A DNA stretch of 54,128 nucleotides, taken from Candidatus Pelagibacter sp. (GTDB lineage: Bacteria; Pseudomonadota; Alphaproteobacteria; Pelagibacterales; Pelagibacteraceae). Position 1 is the first letter of the stretch. Every line of letters begins with the position of its first letter. Shown piece by piece: positions 16,500 through 24,916 of this stretch. Under the pieces are notes generated by a model that was not told the DNA's origin, did no database searches, and saw only the letters and a program-made list of their open reading frames with translations. A program made the position numbers and the translations under genes. The stretch is taken from positions 1-54,128 of the forward strand of contig JAOJAE010000006.1 of NCBI GenBank assembly GCA_028227525.1. The letters run 5' to 3'.

Positions 16500-17012
16500 A
16501 TGTTTTACGATTTAAAAGATAAAAAACCACAAAACTCTGGCGAAAATTGGGTAGCTCCTAACGCAACAATCATTGGTGATGTAACTTTAGAAAAAAATTC
16601 AAGCATTTGGTTTAATGCAGTATTACGTGGAGATATTGAAAATATCCACGTAGGTGAGGGGTCTAATATTCAAGATGGAAGTGTTTTGCACACAGATCCT
16701 GGTTACCCGTTAAAGGTTGGAAAAGATGTAACTGTTGGTCATCTAGTTATGCTTCATGGATGTACAATAGGGGATAATAGTTTAATTGGAATTGGAGCTG
16801 TAATTCTTAATAACGCAAAAATTGGAAGAAACTGTATTATAGGTGCAAAAGCTTTAATTACTGAAAATAAAGAAATACCAGACAATTCATTAGTAGTTGG
16901 CTCACCAGGTAAAGTAATTAGGGAAGTAACAGAAGAAGAAAGAAAAGCTGTTCTAGAAAACACTAAACACTATCAAGATAATTGGAAAAAATATTCTAAA
17001 TCAGTATTTTAA
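16500..17012 (+). CDS. Gamma carbonic anhydrase-like hexapeptide protein (YrdA/CaiE type)
   Basis: A 170-residue left-handed beta-helix protein with many [LIV]G-x4 hexapeptides. The three zinc-ligand histidines of the gamma-CA family are seen in LHTDPGYP, VGHLVMLHG (two His). RGDIENIHVGEGSNIQDGSV is the standard core. It may act as a carbonic anhydrase or as a small acyl/acetyltransferase-like protein; bacterial YrdA proteins often show no CA activity. The following ROK gene starts 3 bases after its stop, so they are co-transcribed. Confidence 0.9.
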   Translation: MFYDLKDKKPQNSGENWVAPNATIIGDVTLEKNSSIWFNAVLRGDIENIHVGEGSNIQDGSVLHTDPGYPLKVGKDVTVGHLVMLHGCTIGDNSLIGIGAVILNNAKIGRNCIIGAKALITENKEIPDNSLVVGSPGKVIREVTEEERKAVLENTKHYQDNWKKYSKSVF

Positions 17013-17015
17013 TTA

Positions 17016-17936
17016 ATGAGCAAGAAATTTAAAATTGGTATCGATTATGGAGGTACTAAAATTGAAGGAATTCTTTTAGACGACAATGGACTTCAAATAG
17101 AGAGAAAAAGATATTCTTATGAAAAAAATTATTTATCAGGAATTGAAACAGTAAAAAAACTTGTTGATGAATTTGATAAGTTAAGCAACCAAATTTGTAC
17201 AGTTGGTTTAGGAATACCAGGGTTTTCATCTAAGGAAAGTGGATTAGTGACAAACGCTAATTCTATGTGGTTAAACGACAAACCATTTAAAAAAGATTTA
17301 GAAATTGCACTCAATAGAAAAGTAAAGTTAATGAACGATGCTAATTGCTTTACTTTATCAGAAGCCGTTGATGGGGCTGGAAAAGATTATCAATCTATTT
17401 TTGGAATAATAGTAGGTACAGGTTTTGGTGGAGCACTTTCATACAAGAAAGAAATTATCGAAGGTGCTAATCAAATTGCAGGTGATTGGGGTCACCAACC
17501 TCTTCCTTATCCAACTAAAGAAGAAATTGAAACAAAGATAAATTGTCCATCAATGAATTGTGGAAGACCTCTATGTGCAGAGCAATTTATGTCAGGTATT
17601 GGCTTTAAAGATGTATTTAATCAAAAACACAAAACAAATTTTACTTCAGAAGAAATTGCAAAACTTGATTTAGATGGTGATCCAAGAGCTAATTCAGAAT
17701 TAAGTTTATATGAAGATAGAATGGCTAGACTATTGGCAGTAATGATTGGAATTTTTGATCCAGATGCAATAATTCTTGGTGGAGGGATGTCAAATATTGA
17801 TAGGTTTTATGTAAATATTCCAAGCTTAATACCTAAATATACTTTTTCTAATAAAATAAAAACTAAAGTATTAAAAAATTTTCATGGAGACTCAAGTGGT
17901 GTTAGAGGTGCTGCTTGGCTTTGGAATAATGTATAA
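17016..17936 (+). CDS. ROK family sugar kinase (fructokinase/Mak-like)
   Basis: A 306-residue cytoplasmic kinase. Seen: N-terminal phosphate loop IGIDYGGTKIEG, the second loop GIIVGTGFGGAL, the ROK signature GANQIAGDWGHQPLPYP and a Cys-rich zinc site C-x4-CGRPLCAEQFMSG. The GDWGHxPLP form resembles manno(fructo)kinase Mak rather than glucokinase or NagK. The C-terminal DAIILGGGMS binds adenosine. The natural substrate is inferred as fructose or a related hexose; no sugar transporter lies beside it. Confidence 0.85.
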   Translation: MSKKFKIGIDYGGTKIEGILLDDNGLQIERKRYSYEKNYLSGIETVKKLVDEFDKLSNQICTVGLGIPGFSSKESGLVTNANSMWLNDKPFKKDLEIALNRKVKLMNDANCFTLSEAVDGAGKDYQSIFGIIVGTGFGGALSYKKEIIEGANQIAGDWGHQPLPYPTKEEIETKINCPSMNCGRPLCAEQFMSGIGFKDVFNQKHKTNFTSEEIAKLDLDGDPRANSELSLYEDRMARLLAVMIGIFDPDAIILGGGMSNIDRFYVNIPSLIPKYTFSNKIKTKVLKNFHGDSSGVRGAAWLWNNV

Positions 17937-17960
17937 TATTTTAAAAATAAGGAGTTAATA

Positions 17961-18251
17961 ATGCCAGCAGGTTATGTAATTGCACAATTAAAAGTAACAA
18001 ATCCTGAAAATTACAAAGAGTATGTAGCTAAAGTTTCAGAGGTTGTAAAAAAATATGATGGGGAATATCTCGTTAGAAATGGTGAATATCAAGTTGTTGA
18101 AGGGGAAGATAGTTTTCCAAGATTAGTGATTATTAGATTTCCAAGTTATGAAAGAGCTTTAGAATGGTACAATTCAGAGGAATATAAACCAGTCAAAGAC
18201 ATACGTTTGCAAAACTCTGAGGGCAGCAATATAATAGTTAAAGGGATATAA
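17961..18251 (+). CDS. DUF1330 domain protein
   Basis: A 96-residue protein of the DUF1330 (dimeric alpha-beta barrel) family. Seen: AGYVIAQLKVTNPENYKEYV, the central DGEYLVRNG and ERALEWYNSEEYKPVKDIR, which are the conserved marks of this family. The function is unknown. A good Shine-Dalgarno (AAGGAG) sits 7 bases before the ATG. It follows the ROK gene by 24 bases and could share its transcript. Confidence 0.88.
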   Translation: MPAGYVIAQLKVTNPENYKEYVAKVSEVVKKYDGEYLVRNGEYQVVEGEDSFPRLVIIRFPSYERALEWYNSEEYKPVKDIRLQNSEGSNIIVKGI

Positions 18252-18291
18252 AGAGACCCATTTTAGGTTATTTTAAGTTTTACCAAATAAT

Positions 18292-18310
18292 AAAATCTTA
18301 GTAAGATTTT
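18292..18310. repeat. A/T-rich inverted repeat upstream of the secreted HExxH gene
   Basis: AAAATCTT-AGT-AAGATTTT, a perfect 8-bp dyad followed by TATT and the ATG at 18315. It could be a weak terminator for the DUF1330 gene or an operator. With A/T-rich arms, chance formation is possible. Confidence 0.4.
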
Positions 18311-18314
18311 TATT

Positions 18315-19562
18315 ATGAAAAAAATTATTTTCTTTTTACTTTTTATCTTTACGACAAATTTAAACGCGGATGTTAAAGAAGCAGGTAGTGCTCCACTTCC
18401 AACAGAAATGCTTGAAAACATTAAAAATAGTCTAAATAATACACTACAAAAATACAAAGGTAAGGAAGTTTTGTTTTATATCTCTTTTGATAAAGAGAAA
18501 TTACAAAAAGGAGAAATACATTGGAACTCAGGTTACAGTTCTTTTAAAAAAATAAATGATAAGTCACATAAAAAAACATACAAAGCTTGTTTAAAGTATG
18601 GAAAAAAGAAAAAAATTAATGATGACTGTTATTTATTTGCTATTAATGACAAAATTGTTTGGGATTTAAGCAAACCATATAAAGAAAAAAAAGAAAAAAT
18701 CATATCTTATTCAAATCAAAAAAACGAACTACAATTCTTAAATAGAGAAGATGACAAAATTAACCGATCATTAGTTGATAGAGAAGACTCCACTATTGAT
18801 CATCAAGTCCATTTTATTTATGCGATATTAAAAAATGGTAAAGACAAAGAATGGGATATTAATGGTTATATTGAGAAACTAGCACTTAAAGTGAATGAAA
18901 ATTTTTTGAAATGGTCATCTCAAAATAAAAAATCTAATAGCATAGGTCAAAAATTTAAATATGATTTTTTAAAAAATGGAAAACTAGATGTTTCTTTTGC
19001 TAGATTAAATTTAACTAGGAAACAAATTGATGAACCAGACCATCCTAATGGTCTAATTTACAAAGAATTATTTAAACAAGGATATAATAATCCTAAAAAA
19101 GTATATGCAATTATTTCTGGATTTAATAGTAAGCATGGAAATAGTGATGGTGGTGAAGGTGGTCCATTATTCACAATCTTATACGGACCTGCAATCAATT
19201 CATATGGATCTAAAGGCATGGAAATTGTAATTTTACATGAATTATTTCACACACAAGGAGCAGCTTATGATTGTGGAAAAAGAACTTATAGAGGAGCACA
19301 CGTTAAAGGCTCTGATGTTTTAGGGTCAGGTGATGTTACAACAAAAATAGATAGTAAAAATGATACTTATTACAAACATGGCATTGATGGCTGCCCTGAT
19401 TTAGCAGACTCTATATTTCTTACACCAACATCAAAAAATCCTTGGGACCCTTATGAAGTATTCTGTAAAAAAAATGTTGGAAAATTTACTCATAAAAAAT
19501 TGTTTTCTACAAAAGATGGTATTGATCGTTGTAAAAATCAAAGATTAATTGATAGCATGTAA
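18315..19562 (+). CDS. Putative secreted zinc-metalloprotease-like protein (HExxH)
   Basis: A 415-residue protein I cannot place in a named family. The signal peptide is residues 1-18 (KKIIFFLLFIFTTNLNA). A Lys-rich N-terminal half (about 45-240) shows no motif. The C-terminal half has a zincin helix LHELFHTQGAAYDCG with H308, E309 and H312, and a possible third ligand H329 in GAHVKGSDVL, a layout like other bacterial secreted HELxHTxGA proteins. Six Cys lie in the mature protein. Peptidase activity is inferred from the motif alone. A Gly-rich loop (about 275-285) precedes the site. The gene stands alone between DUF1330 and the convergent slyX. Confidence 0.7.
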   Translation: MKKIIFFLLFIFTTNLNADVKEAGSAPLPTEMLENIKNSLNNTLQKYKGKEVLFYISFDKEKLQKGEIHWNSGYSSFKKINDKSHKKTYKACLKYGKKKKINDDCYLFAINDKIVWDLSKPYKEKKEKIISYSNQKNELQFLNREDDKINRSLVDREDSTIDHQVHFIYAILKNGKDKEWDINGYIEKLALKVNENFLKWSSQNKKSNSIGQKFKYDFLKNGKLDVSFARLNLTRKQIDEPDHPNGLIYKELFKQGYNNPKKVYAIISGFNSKHGNSDGGEGGPLFTILYGPAINSYGSKGMEIVILHELFHTQGAAYDCGKRTYRGAHVKGSDVLGSGDVTTKIDSKNDTYYKHGIDGCPDLADSIFLTPTSKNPWDPYEVFCKKNVGKFTHKKLFSTKDGIDRCKNQRLIDSM

Positions 19563-19574
19563 ATATAAAAAACC

Positions 19575-19802
19575 TTAATAATGAGGTGGCTTTTTATCCT
19601 CACTTATAAGGCTTTGAACATTCTCACTATCTATTTCCTCAATTCTATTAATAAGATTTATAATTTGTTTTTTTAGATCTTTAATTTCTTTTTGTTGTGA
19701 GTACAGCTCACTACTCAATTGTGAAATCTCCTGCTGAAGGAATGTAATTTGTTCTTCTAATTTTTTATCTAAATTTTCCACGATAATTAAGGAATTAACC
19801 AA
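19575..19802 (-). CDS. slyX: SlyX family protein
   Basis: A 75-residue protein, almost all one coiled coil (about residues 8-60, heptads of Leu/Ile). It ends in KKPPHY, the Pro-Pro-His-Tyr tail typical of SlyX (E. coli SlyX ends PPPHY). The function of SlyX is not established. Its 5' end overlaps the 3' end of the upstream PNPOx-like gene by 16 bases, so the two form one unit. Confidence 0.85.
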   Translation of the reverse strand: MVNSLIIVENLDKKLEEQITFLQQEISQLSSELYSQQKEIKDLKKQIINLINRIEEIDSENVQSLISEDKKPPHY

Positions 19803-20392
19803 TTATCTTTATTATTTTCTAGATCAAATTTAGCTCTACGATGTCCTTTGGCAGCTAAATAAAGCCACTCAATAGATTTAATTTTACACTGAATAACAGT
19901 AAAATTTTTATAACCTTCTTCACTTTGTTCTTTTGTGTAATCAAAATTATCAAGCTCTGGTTTTAATCCTGAAGTTGGAATGTCACTTTCAGTTCCAGGT
20001 CCATTTTCAACTAAGTAACATTTTCTAGATATATGTTGAGTTTTAGACCAAGACTCTTTTGTAACTTCATTTTCATGGTTAACAGTGCATTCTACTTTTA
20101 GTCTAACTTGGATCTTTTCTTCTTTATCGTAAAATAACATTGCAGCGTTTTTGTTAGCTTTTAATTTAACAATTTTATCTGACCTGATATCACTATGGTA
20201 TTGAACTAAATTATTAGCCTCATTCGCTTTTCTAAGAACAACTATCCGTCCATCAAAGTCAGATTGGTTTCCACAAATGAATACTGGTATTCTAAAAGGT
20301 GAGCCTCTATCTTTAACTGCATTAGTTAACATAGACCAAATTTTTTTTTTGATCTCCGTAAAGTCCTCGTAATAAGGAACTGTGTCAGTCAC
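19787..20392 (-). CDS. Pyridoxamine 5'-phosphate oxidase-like flavin-binding protein
   Basis: A 201-residue split-barrel protein of the PNPOx-like FMN-binding superfamily. Seen: GRIVVLRKANEANNLVQYHSDIRSDKIVKLKANKNAAMLFYDKEEKIQVRLKV, read here in separate parts: the VVLR strand, HSDxRSxK loop and AMLFYD strand are the FMN-phosphate site. It is too divergent to be called PdxH. A cytoplasmic oxidoreductase or cofactor-binding role is likely. The gene lies 5 bases downstream of the hydroxyacid dehydrogenase gene on the same strand. Confidence 0.75.
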   Translation of the reverse strand: MTDTVPYYEDFTEIKKKIWSMLTNAVKDRGSPFRIPVFICGNQSDFDGRIVVLRKANEANNLVQYHSDIRSDKIVKLKANKNAAMLFYDKEEKIQVRLKVECTVNHENEVTKESWSKTQHISRKCYLVENGPGTESDIPTSGLKPELDNFDYTKEQSEEGYKNFTVIQCKIKSIEWLYLAAKGHRRAKFDLENNKDNWLIP

Positions 20393-20397
20393 AAATA

Positions 20398-21273
20398 TTA
20401 TTTCTTCTTTTTTAAAAGAGCAATTAAACTTGAGCTATCCCAACGGTTTCCACCCATTTCTTGAACCTTAGCATAGTAACCATCTATAAGTTCAGTGATT
20501 GGAACTGGGGAACCATTTTTTTTAGCTTCTTCGATTACAATTGCTAAATCTTTTCTCATCCAATCTACTGCAAAACCATAATCAAACTTATCATCAGTCA
20601 TAGTTCGATATCTGTTTTCCATCTGCCAAGATTGAGCGGCACCCTTTGATATAGTTTCCATAACTTTATCCATATCAAGACCCGCATTAATTCCAAAGTT
20701 AATAGCCTCTGATAAACCTTGCACAGCTCCAGCTATACACATTTGGTTCATCATCTTTGTTAATTGACCACTTCCTGTTGCACCAATTAATTTTACTTTT
20801 CTGCTATAGCAATCAATAACTGGTTCAGCTTTTTTAAACACCTCTTCATCACCACCAACCATTACAGTTAGTATTCCACCTTCAGCACCTGCTTGACCAC
20901 CTGAAATAGGTGCATCTAAAAAATCAAAACCTTTATCTTTTGCAGCTTTATATAGTTCTCTTGAAATTTCAGCTGATACAGTTGAGTTATCAATATAAAC
21001 ACAGCCTTCTTTAGCTGTTTTAAATAATCCATTTTCGCCAAGTGATACTTCTCTTAAATTGTCGTCATTACCAACACAGGTAAAAATAAAGTCAGCAGCT
21101 TCAGCAGCTTTTGCAGGTGTATCAGCTTTTGCCCCTTTATATTCTGTTACCCATTTATCAGCCTTTGCAGCTGTTCTGTTATAAACAGTTACATTGTGAC
21201 CGGCTTTTGATATATAACCTGCCATTGGATAACCCATGACACCAAGACCTATGAAAGCGACATTAAAAGACAT
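20398..21273 (-). CDS. Beta-hydroxyacid dehydrogenase (3-hydroxyisobutyrate / tartronate semialdehyde reductase family)
   Basis: A 291-residue NAD(P)-dependent dehydrogenase. The N-terminal dinucleotide site is FIGLGVMGYPMAGYISKAGH, with YNRTAAK (Arg after Asn suggests NADP). The substrate signature DAPISGGQAGAEGG and the catalytic lysine in GATGSGQLTKMMNQM are seen. Members reduce tartronate semialdehyde (GarR) or oxidise 3-hydroxyisobutyrate (MmsB); sequence alone does not decide. It is divergent from the MFS gene with 14 bases between the starts. Confidence 0.88.
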   Translation of the reverse strand: MSFNVAFIGLGVMGYPMAGYISKAGHNVTVYNRTAAKADKWVTEYKGAKADTPAKAAEAADFIFTCVGNDDNLREVSLGENGLFKTAKEGCVYIDNSTVSAEISRELYKAAKDKGFDFLDAPISGGQAGAEGGILTVMVGGDEEVFKKAEPVIDCYSRKVKLIGATGSGQLTKMMNQMCIAGAVQGLSEAINFGINAGLDMDKVMETISKGAAQSWQMENRYRTMTDDKFDYGFAVDWMRKDLAIVIEEAKKNGSPVPITELIDGYYAKVQEMGGNRWDSSSLIALLKKKK

Positions 21274-21287
21274 AATTTTTATTTCCC

Positions 21288-22493
21288 ATGTTTAGTAGTT
21301 TGAAGTTTAAAGTAATTCTATTTGGATTTATTTTTACATTTTTTTCTAGCTTTGGACAGAGTTATTTTTTAGGTCTATTTAATTCTAGTATTAGAGAAGC
21401 ACTATCTATTACCCATGGACAATTTGGCTCAATTTATGCCTCAGCAACTTTATGCAGTAGCCTTCTATTAATTTGGGTTGGAAAAAAAATAGATGATGTA
21501 AATATTTTTAAATTCGCTTTTTTTGTAACTATTCTTTTATCTTTTGCATGTTTTTTCTTTTCAAGAGTAACTTCAGTTTTTTTATTATTTATTGCAATCT
21601 TTTTAATGAGATTTTCAGGTCAAGGAATGATGTCTCATACGGCATCAACCACTATCTCAAGGTATTTTACTAAAACAAGAGGAAGAGCTTTAAGTATAAG
21701 TTGGTTCGGACTTTCCTCTGCAGAATTTATTATGCCTGTTTTAATGGTTTATTTATTAACAATTATAGATTGGCAAAATCTTTGGCTTATTTTTTCTATT
21801 TCAGTTTTAATTATTTTACCAATTGCATCATTTTTATTAATTAAAAATTTAAATTTAGACTCAAGAGAAGCAAATGATGAAAACATTAAACATGTTGAAA
21901 TAAAACAATGGAAGAGGCGAGAAGTATTAAAAGATTATAGATTTTATATAATTAGCTCTAACATGTTAGCTATGCCATGGATCTTTACTGGTTTTGCTGT
22001 TTTTCAATCTTTTGTGCAAACTTCAAAAGGATGGGGTCCATATGTTATTGCTCAATCATTTATGTCTTATTCAATTTTTTCTGTTTTAACTTTATTTCTA
22101 TCAGGATTTCTAATTGATAAATTCACTAGTAGGAAATTACTAATTTATATGAATATTCCACTTCTATTATCTGTAATTGTCTTATTCTTATTTGATACAC
22201 CAATTACAGCATTTTTATTTTTAGGATTAGTTGGAATATCCAATGGTTTTGCCAATATTTTGGGATCTTCAACTTGGGCTGAATTATATGGGGTTAAGTA
22301 TCTTGGATCCATCAAAGCCTTAACTACAGCATTAATGGTATTTGCTACTGCCTTTGGAACTGCTTTATTTGGATATCTGATTGATATTGGTTTTACTGTT
22401 GGAGATATTGCTATTGTATCAGGCACTTATATATTCATTTCTTTAATTCTTCTTTTCATGGTTAGAAAAAAGCTTAATCCAGTAATAATTTAG
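21288..22493 (+). CDS. Major facilitator superfamily transporter
   Basis: A 401-residue protein with twelve predicted membrane segments. Seen: FGQSYFLGLFNSSIREALSITHGQFG at the N-terminus (resembling oxalate/formate-type and MCT-like MFS), SRYFTKTRGRALSISWFGLS for the loop 4-5 region, and a charged central loop at about residues 185-215. The substrate is unknown; the neighbouring dehydrogenase might act on a related hydroxyacid (weak inference). No Shine-Dalgarno stands out. Confidence 0.85.
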   Translation: MFSSLKFKVILFGFIFTFFSSFGQSYFLGLFNSSIREALSITHGQFGSIYASATLCSSLLLIWVGKKIDDVNIFKFAFFVTILLSFACFFFSRVTSVFLLFIAIFLMRFSGQGMMSHTASTTISRYFTKTRGRALSISWFGLSSAEFIMPVLMVYLLTIIDWQNLWLIFSISVLIILPIASFLLIKNLNLDSREANDENIKHVEIKQWKRREVLKDYRFYIISSNMLAMPWIFTGFAVFQSFVQTSKGWGPYVIAQSFMSYSIFSVLTLFLSGFLIDKFTSRKLLIYMNIPLLLSVIVLFLFDTPITAFLFLGLVGISNGFANILGSSTWAELYGVKYLGSIKALTTALMVFATAFGTALFGYLIDIGFTVGDIAIVSGTYIFISLILLFMVRKKLNPVII

Positions 22494-22500
22494 AAAATCC

Positions 22501-22527
22501 TTGCATTTTTAAGGTTCGAGGTATAAA
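22501..22527 (+). promoter_or_regulatory. Candidate sigma70 promoter of rpoZ with almost no leader
   Basis: TTGCAT (22501-22506), 15-base spacer, TATAAA (22522-22527; shifting by one base gives 16). The last base of the -10 is 9 bases before the rpoZ ATG at 22537, so transcription would start about 3 bases before the start codon. No Shine-Dalgarno lies in the last 12 bases. Confidence 0.5.
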
Positions 22528-22536
22528 TAATCGCCC

Positions 22537-23073
22537 ATGGCAAGAGTTACCGTAGAAGACTGTATCGATAAAGTAGAGAGCCCTTATGAATTAGTACTTG
22601 TTGCTAAAGAAAGAGCTACTCAATTAAATTCAGGAATTGAACCAACATTAGATAGAGATAACGATAAAAATACAGTTATTTCTTTAAGGGAAATCGCAGA
22701 AGAAAAAATTAAAGTTTCAGATTTAACTGAAAGTGCTGTTTACAAACTTAGAAAACATGTTGAGCAAGTAGATGATGGCACTGAAGATGATGAAGAAATT
22801 GGTGATGATTTTGAAAATATGTACAAAGGTGAAATTTCAAAAAGTGGTACACCAATTCTACCATCTAAGAGAGCAAGAAAAACTCCAGAAAAAATTCAAG
22901 TATCTCAAGAAGATCTAGCAGAATTATCAGAAACAGCTAAACCAGATGTAGATGTGTCAGCTGGAGAAGAAACGATGAACGAACAAGGTGAAGTTTCTTT
23001 AGATGAAGTATCAGAACAAGAAAATCAAGAAGCAGAAGCAATTACAGAAGATTCAGAAGCTTCAAACTCATAG
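22537..23073 (+). CDS. rpoZ: RNA polymerase omega subunit with long acidic C-terminal tail
   Basis: Omega helps fold and hold the beta' subunit of RNA polymerase. Residues 1-75 carry the core: ARVTVEDCIDKVESPYELVL, then VAKERATQL and NDKNTVISLREIAEEKI. Most bacterial omegas are 70-130 residues; this one is 178. Residues 76-178 are rich in Asp/Glu, with one basic island (KRARK, 111-115) in the middle, and look disordered. Longer omegas are common in Alphaproteobacteria, but this tail is long for an otherwise streamlined genome. The preceding promoter-like element suggests its own, nearly leaderless transcript. Confidence 0.93.
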   Translation: MARVTVEDCIDKVESPYELVLVAKERATQLNSGIEPTLDRDNDKNTVISLREIAEEKIKVSDLTESAVYKLRKHVEQVDDGTEDDEEIGDDFENMYKGEISKSGTPILPSKRARKTPEKIQVSQEDLAELSETAKPDVDVSAGEETMNEQGEVSLDEVSEQENQEAEAITEDSEASNS

Positions 23074-23095
23074 TAAAATAATATAAAGTTAAACC

Positions 23096-24088
23096 ATGAA
23101 TAGGAAAGTATCAGTTGCTCCTATGATGGATTGCACAGATCGTCATGAGCGTTACTTCTTAAGATTGATTTCAAAGAATACACTTCTTTATACAGAGATG
23201 GTAGTTGATGAAGCAATCAATAGAGGTGATAAAAAAAGATTACTAGAATTTAATATTAATGAAAAACCTGTGGCTCTTCAATTGGGTGGATCCTCTCCAA
23301 AACTTTTAGCTGAAGCTTCAAAATTGAGTGAAGATTTTGGTTATGATGAAATTAATTTAAATTTAGGTTGCCCAAGTAGAAAAGTTGAAAAAAGTAAATT
23401 TGGTGCTTGTTTAATGAAAGAGCCTAATTTGGTTGCAGATTGTTTAAGCAAAATGCAGGCTTCAACAAACTTACCCGTAACTATAAAAACTAGAATTGGG
23501 TATGACAATGTTGAAGATTATGAAAATCTTCATAATTTTATTTCAACATTAAAATCAACTGGAGTTAAGACATTTATCATCCATGCTAGAAAAGCAATGT
23601 TAGGAAAGTTTACTCCTAAACAAAATCTAAATATTCCTCCTTTAAAATATGAGTACGTTTATAAATTAAAAGAAGATTTTCCAAATGAAGAAGTAATTAT
23701 AAATGGTGGAATAACTGCCGTTGATCAAATCAAACCACATCTTAAAAAAACAGATGGAGTAATGATTGGAAGAGCCGCCTATCATACACCTTATATGTTA
23801 GCAGAAATTGAAAAAGAAATTTTTGGAACAGAAGAAGTTCCAAGTAGGCAAGATGTTATCGAACAACTAATTCCTTATGTAAAAGATGAACTTAAAAAAG
23901 GTACGAGATTAAATCAAATAATGAGACATACTATAGGTTTGTTTCATGGGCAAACAGGTGCAAGTTATTGGAAAAGATACTTAAGTGAAAATATGTGTGT
24001 AAGAGATGCTGATGTTAAGAAAATAGATCACATTATGGATAAGATTAAGTACAATAATATTGATACAAGTGTAGGGCAATCTGCTTAA
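23096..24088 (+). CDS. dusA: tRNA-dihydrouridine synthase A
   Basis: A 330-residue FMN enzyme that reduces U20/U20a in tRNA. Seen: VAPMMDCTDRHERYFLRLIS at the N-terminus, EMVVDEAI, PVALQLGGSSP, the INLNLGCPSRKV segment with the catalytic Cys, IIHARKAMLGKFTPKQN and the FMN-phosphate loop IINGGI plus GVMIGRAAYHTPYML. The HARKA and MDxTDRHxR forms indicate DusA rather than DusB or DusC. It starts 22 bases after rpoZ. Confidence 0.95.
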   Translation: MNRKVSVAPMMDCTDRHERYFLRLISKNTLLYTEMVVDEAINRGDKKRLLEFNINEKPVALQLGGSSPKLLAEASKLSEDFGYDEINLNLGCPSRKVEKSKFGACLMKEPNLVADCLSKMQASTNLPVTIKTRIGYDNVEDYENLHNFISTLKSTGVKTFIIHARKAMLGKFTPKQNLNIPPLKYEYVYKLKEDFPNEEVIINGGITAVDQIKPHLKKTDGVMIGRAAYHTPYMLAEIEKEIFGTEEVPSRQDVIEQLIPYVKDELKKGTRLNQIMRHTIGLFHGQTGASYWKRYLSENMCVRDADVKKIDHIMDKIKYNNIDTSVGQSA

Positions 24089-24128
24089 TTCAATTCTAGC
24101 AAACGAATATAGTTATTTTATTTTATTA

Positions 24129-24914
24129 ATGGCTTTAACGGCTGTGCCTGTTGGTTTTGTTGCTGGTTTATTTGGTATTGGTGGTGGATTAATTACAGTT
24201 CCATTTCTTTATTATATTTTTGGATCTTTAGGAATTGATCAACAATATATAATGCATTTAGCAGTTGGAACCTCTTTTGCAATAATAATTCCAACATCAA
24301 TAGTTTCAGTTTTAACCCATCATAAATTTAACGCAGTCGATTTTAATGTAGTTAAAAGCTATGGTATTTTTGTAGTTGTAGGAGTTGTTTTAGGAACAAT
24401 ATTTGCTGCAACTTTTAAAACAAAATCTCTAGTACTTTTCTTTTCAATCGTAATATTTCTTTTAGGAATTTATTTACTTTTGATTAAAGAAAAAGAACAA
24501 AATGTAATATCTGAAATGAAAATATATTTAAAAATAATACTTGGTTCGATTGTTGGATTTATTTCAGCTATAACTGGTATTGGTGGTGCTGTCATGAATG
24601 TACCAATTCTTAAGTTTTTTGGTTATTCAATTAATAAAGCAATTGGTAGTGCAGCAGCAATTGGTTTTTTAATTGCATTGTTTGGAGCTACAGGTTTTTT
24701 TATTTCAGGAAGTTATTTAAAAACAAATTTACCTTTTAGTATTGGATTTTTAAATGTACCAGCCTTTTTAATCTTTATTCCTATTACGACTTTTATGGCA
24801 AGGATTGGAGCAAGAACAGTTCATAAAATTGATAAAAATAAAATTAGTAAACTTCTTGGTATTTTCTTACTAATCGTAGCAATTAAATTTTTCTATGAAT
24901 ATATAAAATTATAA
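24129..24914 (+). CDS. TauE/SafE (TSUP) family membrane transporter
   Basis: A 261-residue protein with about eight membrane segments in two repeats, each starting with a Gly-rich motif: GFVAGLFGIGGGLITVPFL and GFISAITGIGGAVMNVPIL. The family exports sulphite, sulphonates or other organosulphur/oxoanion compounds; the substrate here is unknown. The first ATG cuts into the first hydrophobic segment. The same frame is open back to 24075 (reading ...ILANEYSYFILL before the ATG), so translation may begin upstream at a non-ATG codon, overlapping or abutting dusA. Confidence 0.85.
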   Translation: MALTAVPVGFVAGLFGIGGGLITVPFLYYIFGSLGIDQQYIMHLAVGTSFAIIIPTSIVSVLTHHKFNAVDFNVVKSYGIFVVVGVVLGTIFAATFKTKSLVLFFSIVIFLLGIYLLLIKEKEQNVISEMKIYLKIILGSIVGFISAITGIGGAVMNVPILKFFGYSINKAIGSAAAIGFLIALFGATGFFISGSYLKTNLPFSIGFLNVPAFLIFIPITTFMARIGARTVHKIDKNKISKLLGIFLLIVAIKFFYEYIKL

Positions 24915-24916
24915 AT

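Noticed and set aside
19563..19590. Possible terminator after the HExxH gene (ACCTTA-ATAA-TGAGGT then CTTTTT)
   Set aside because: The stem needs a G-T pair, is only 6 bp, and overlaps the slyX stop region; too weak to list as a feature.
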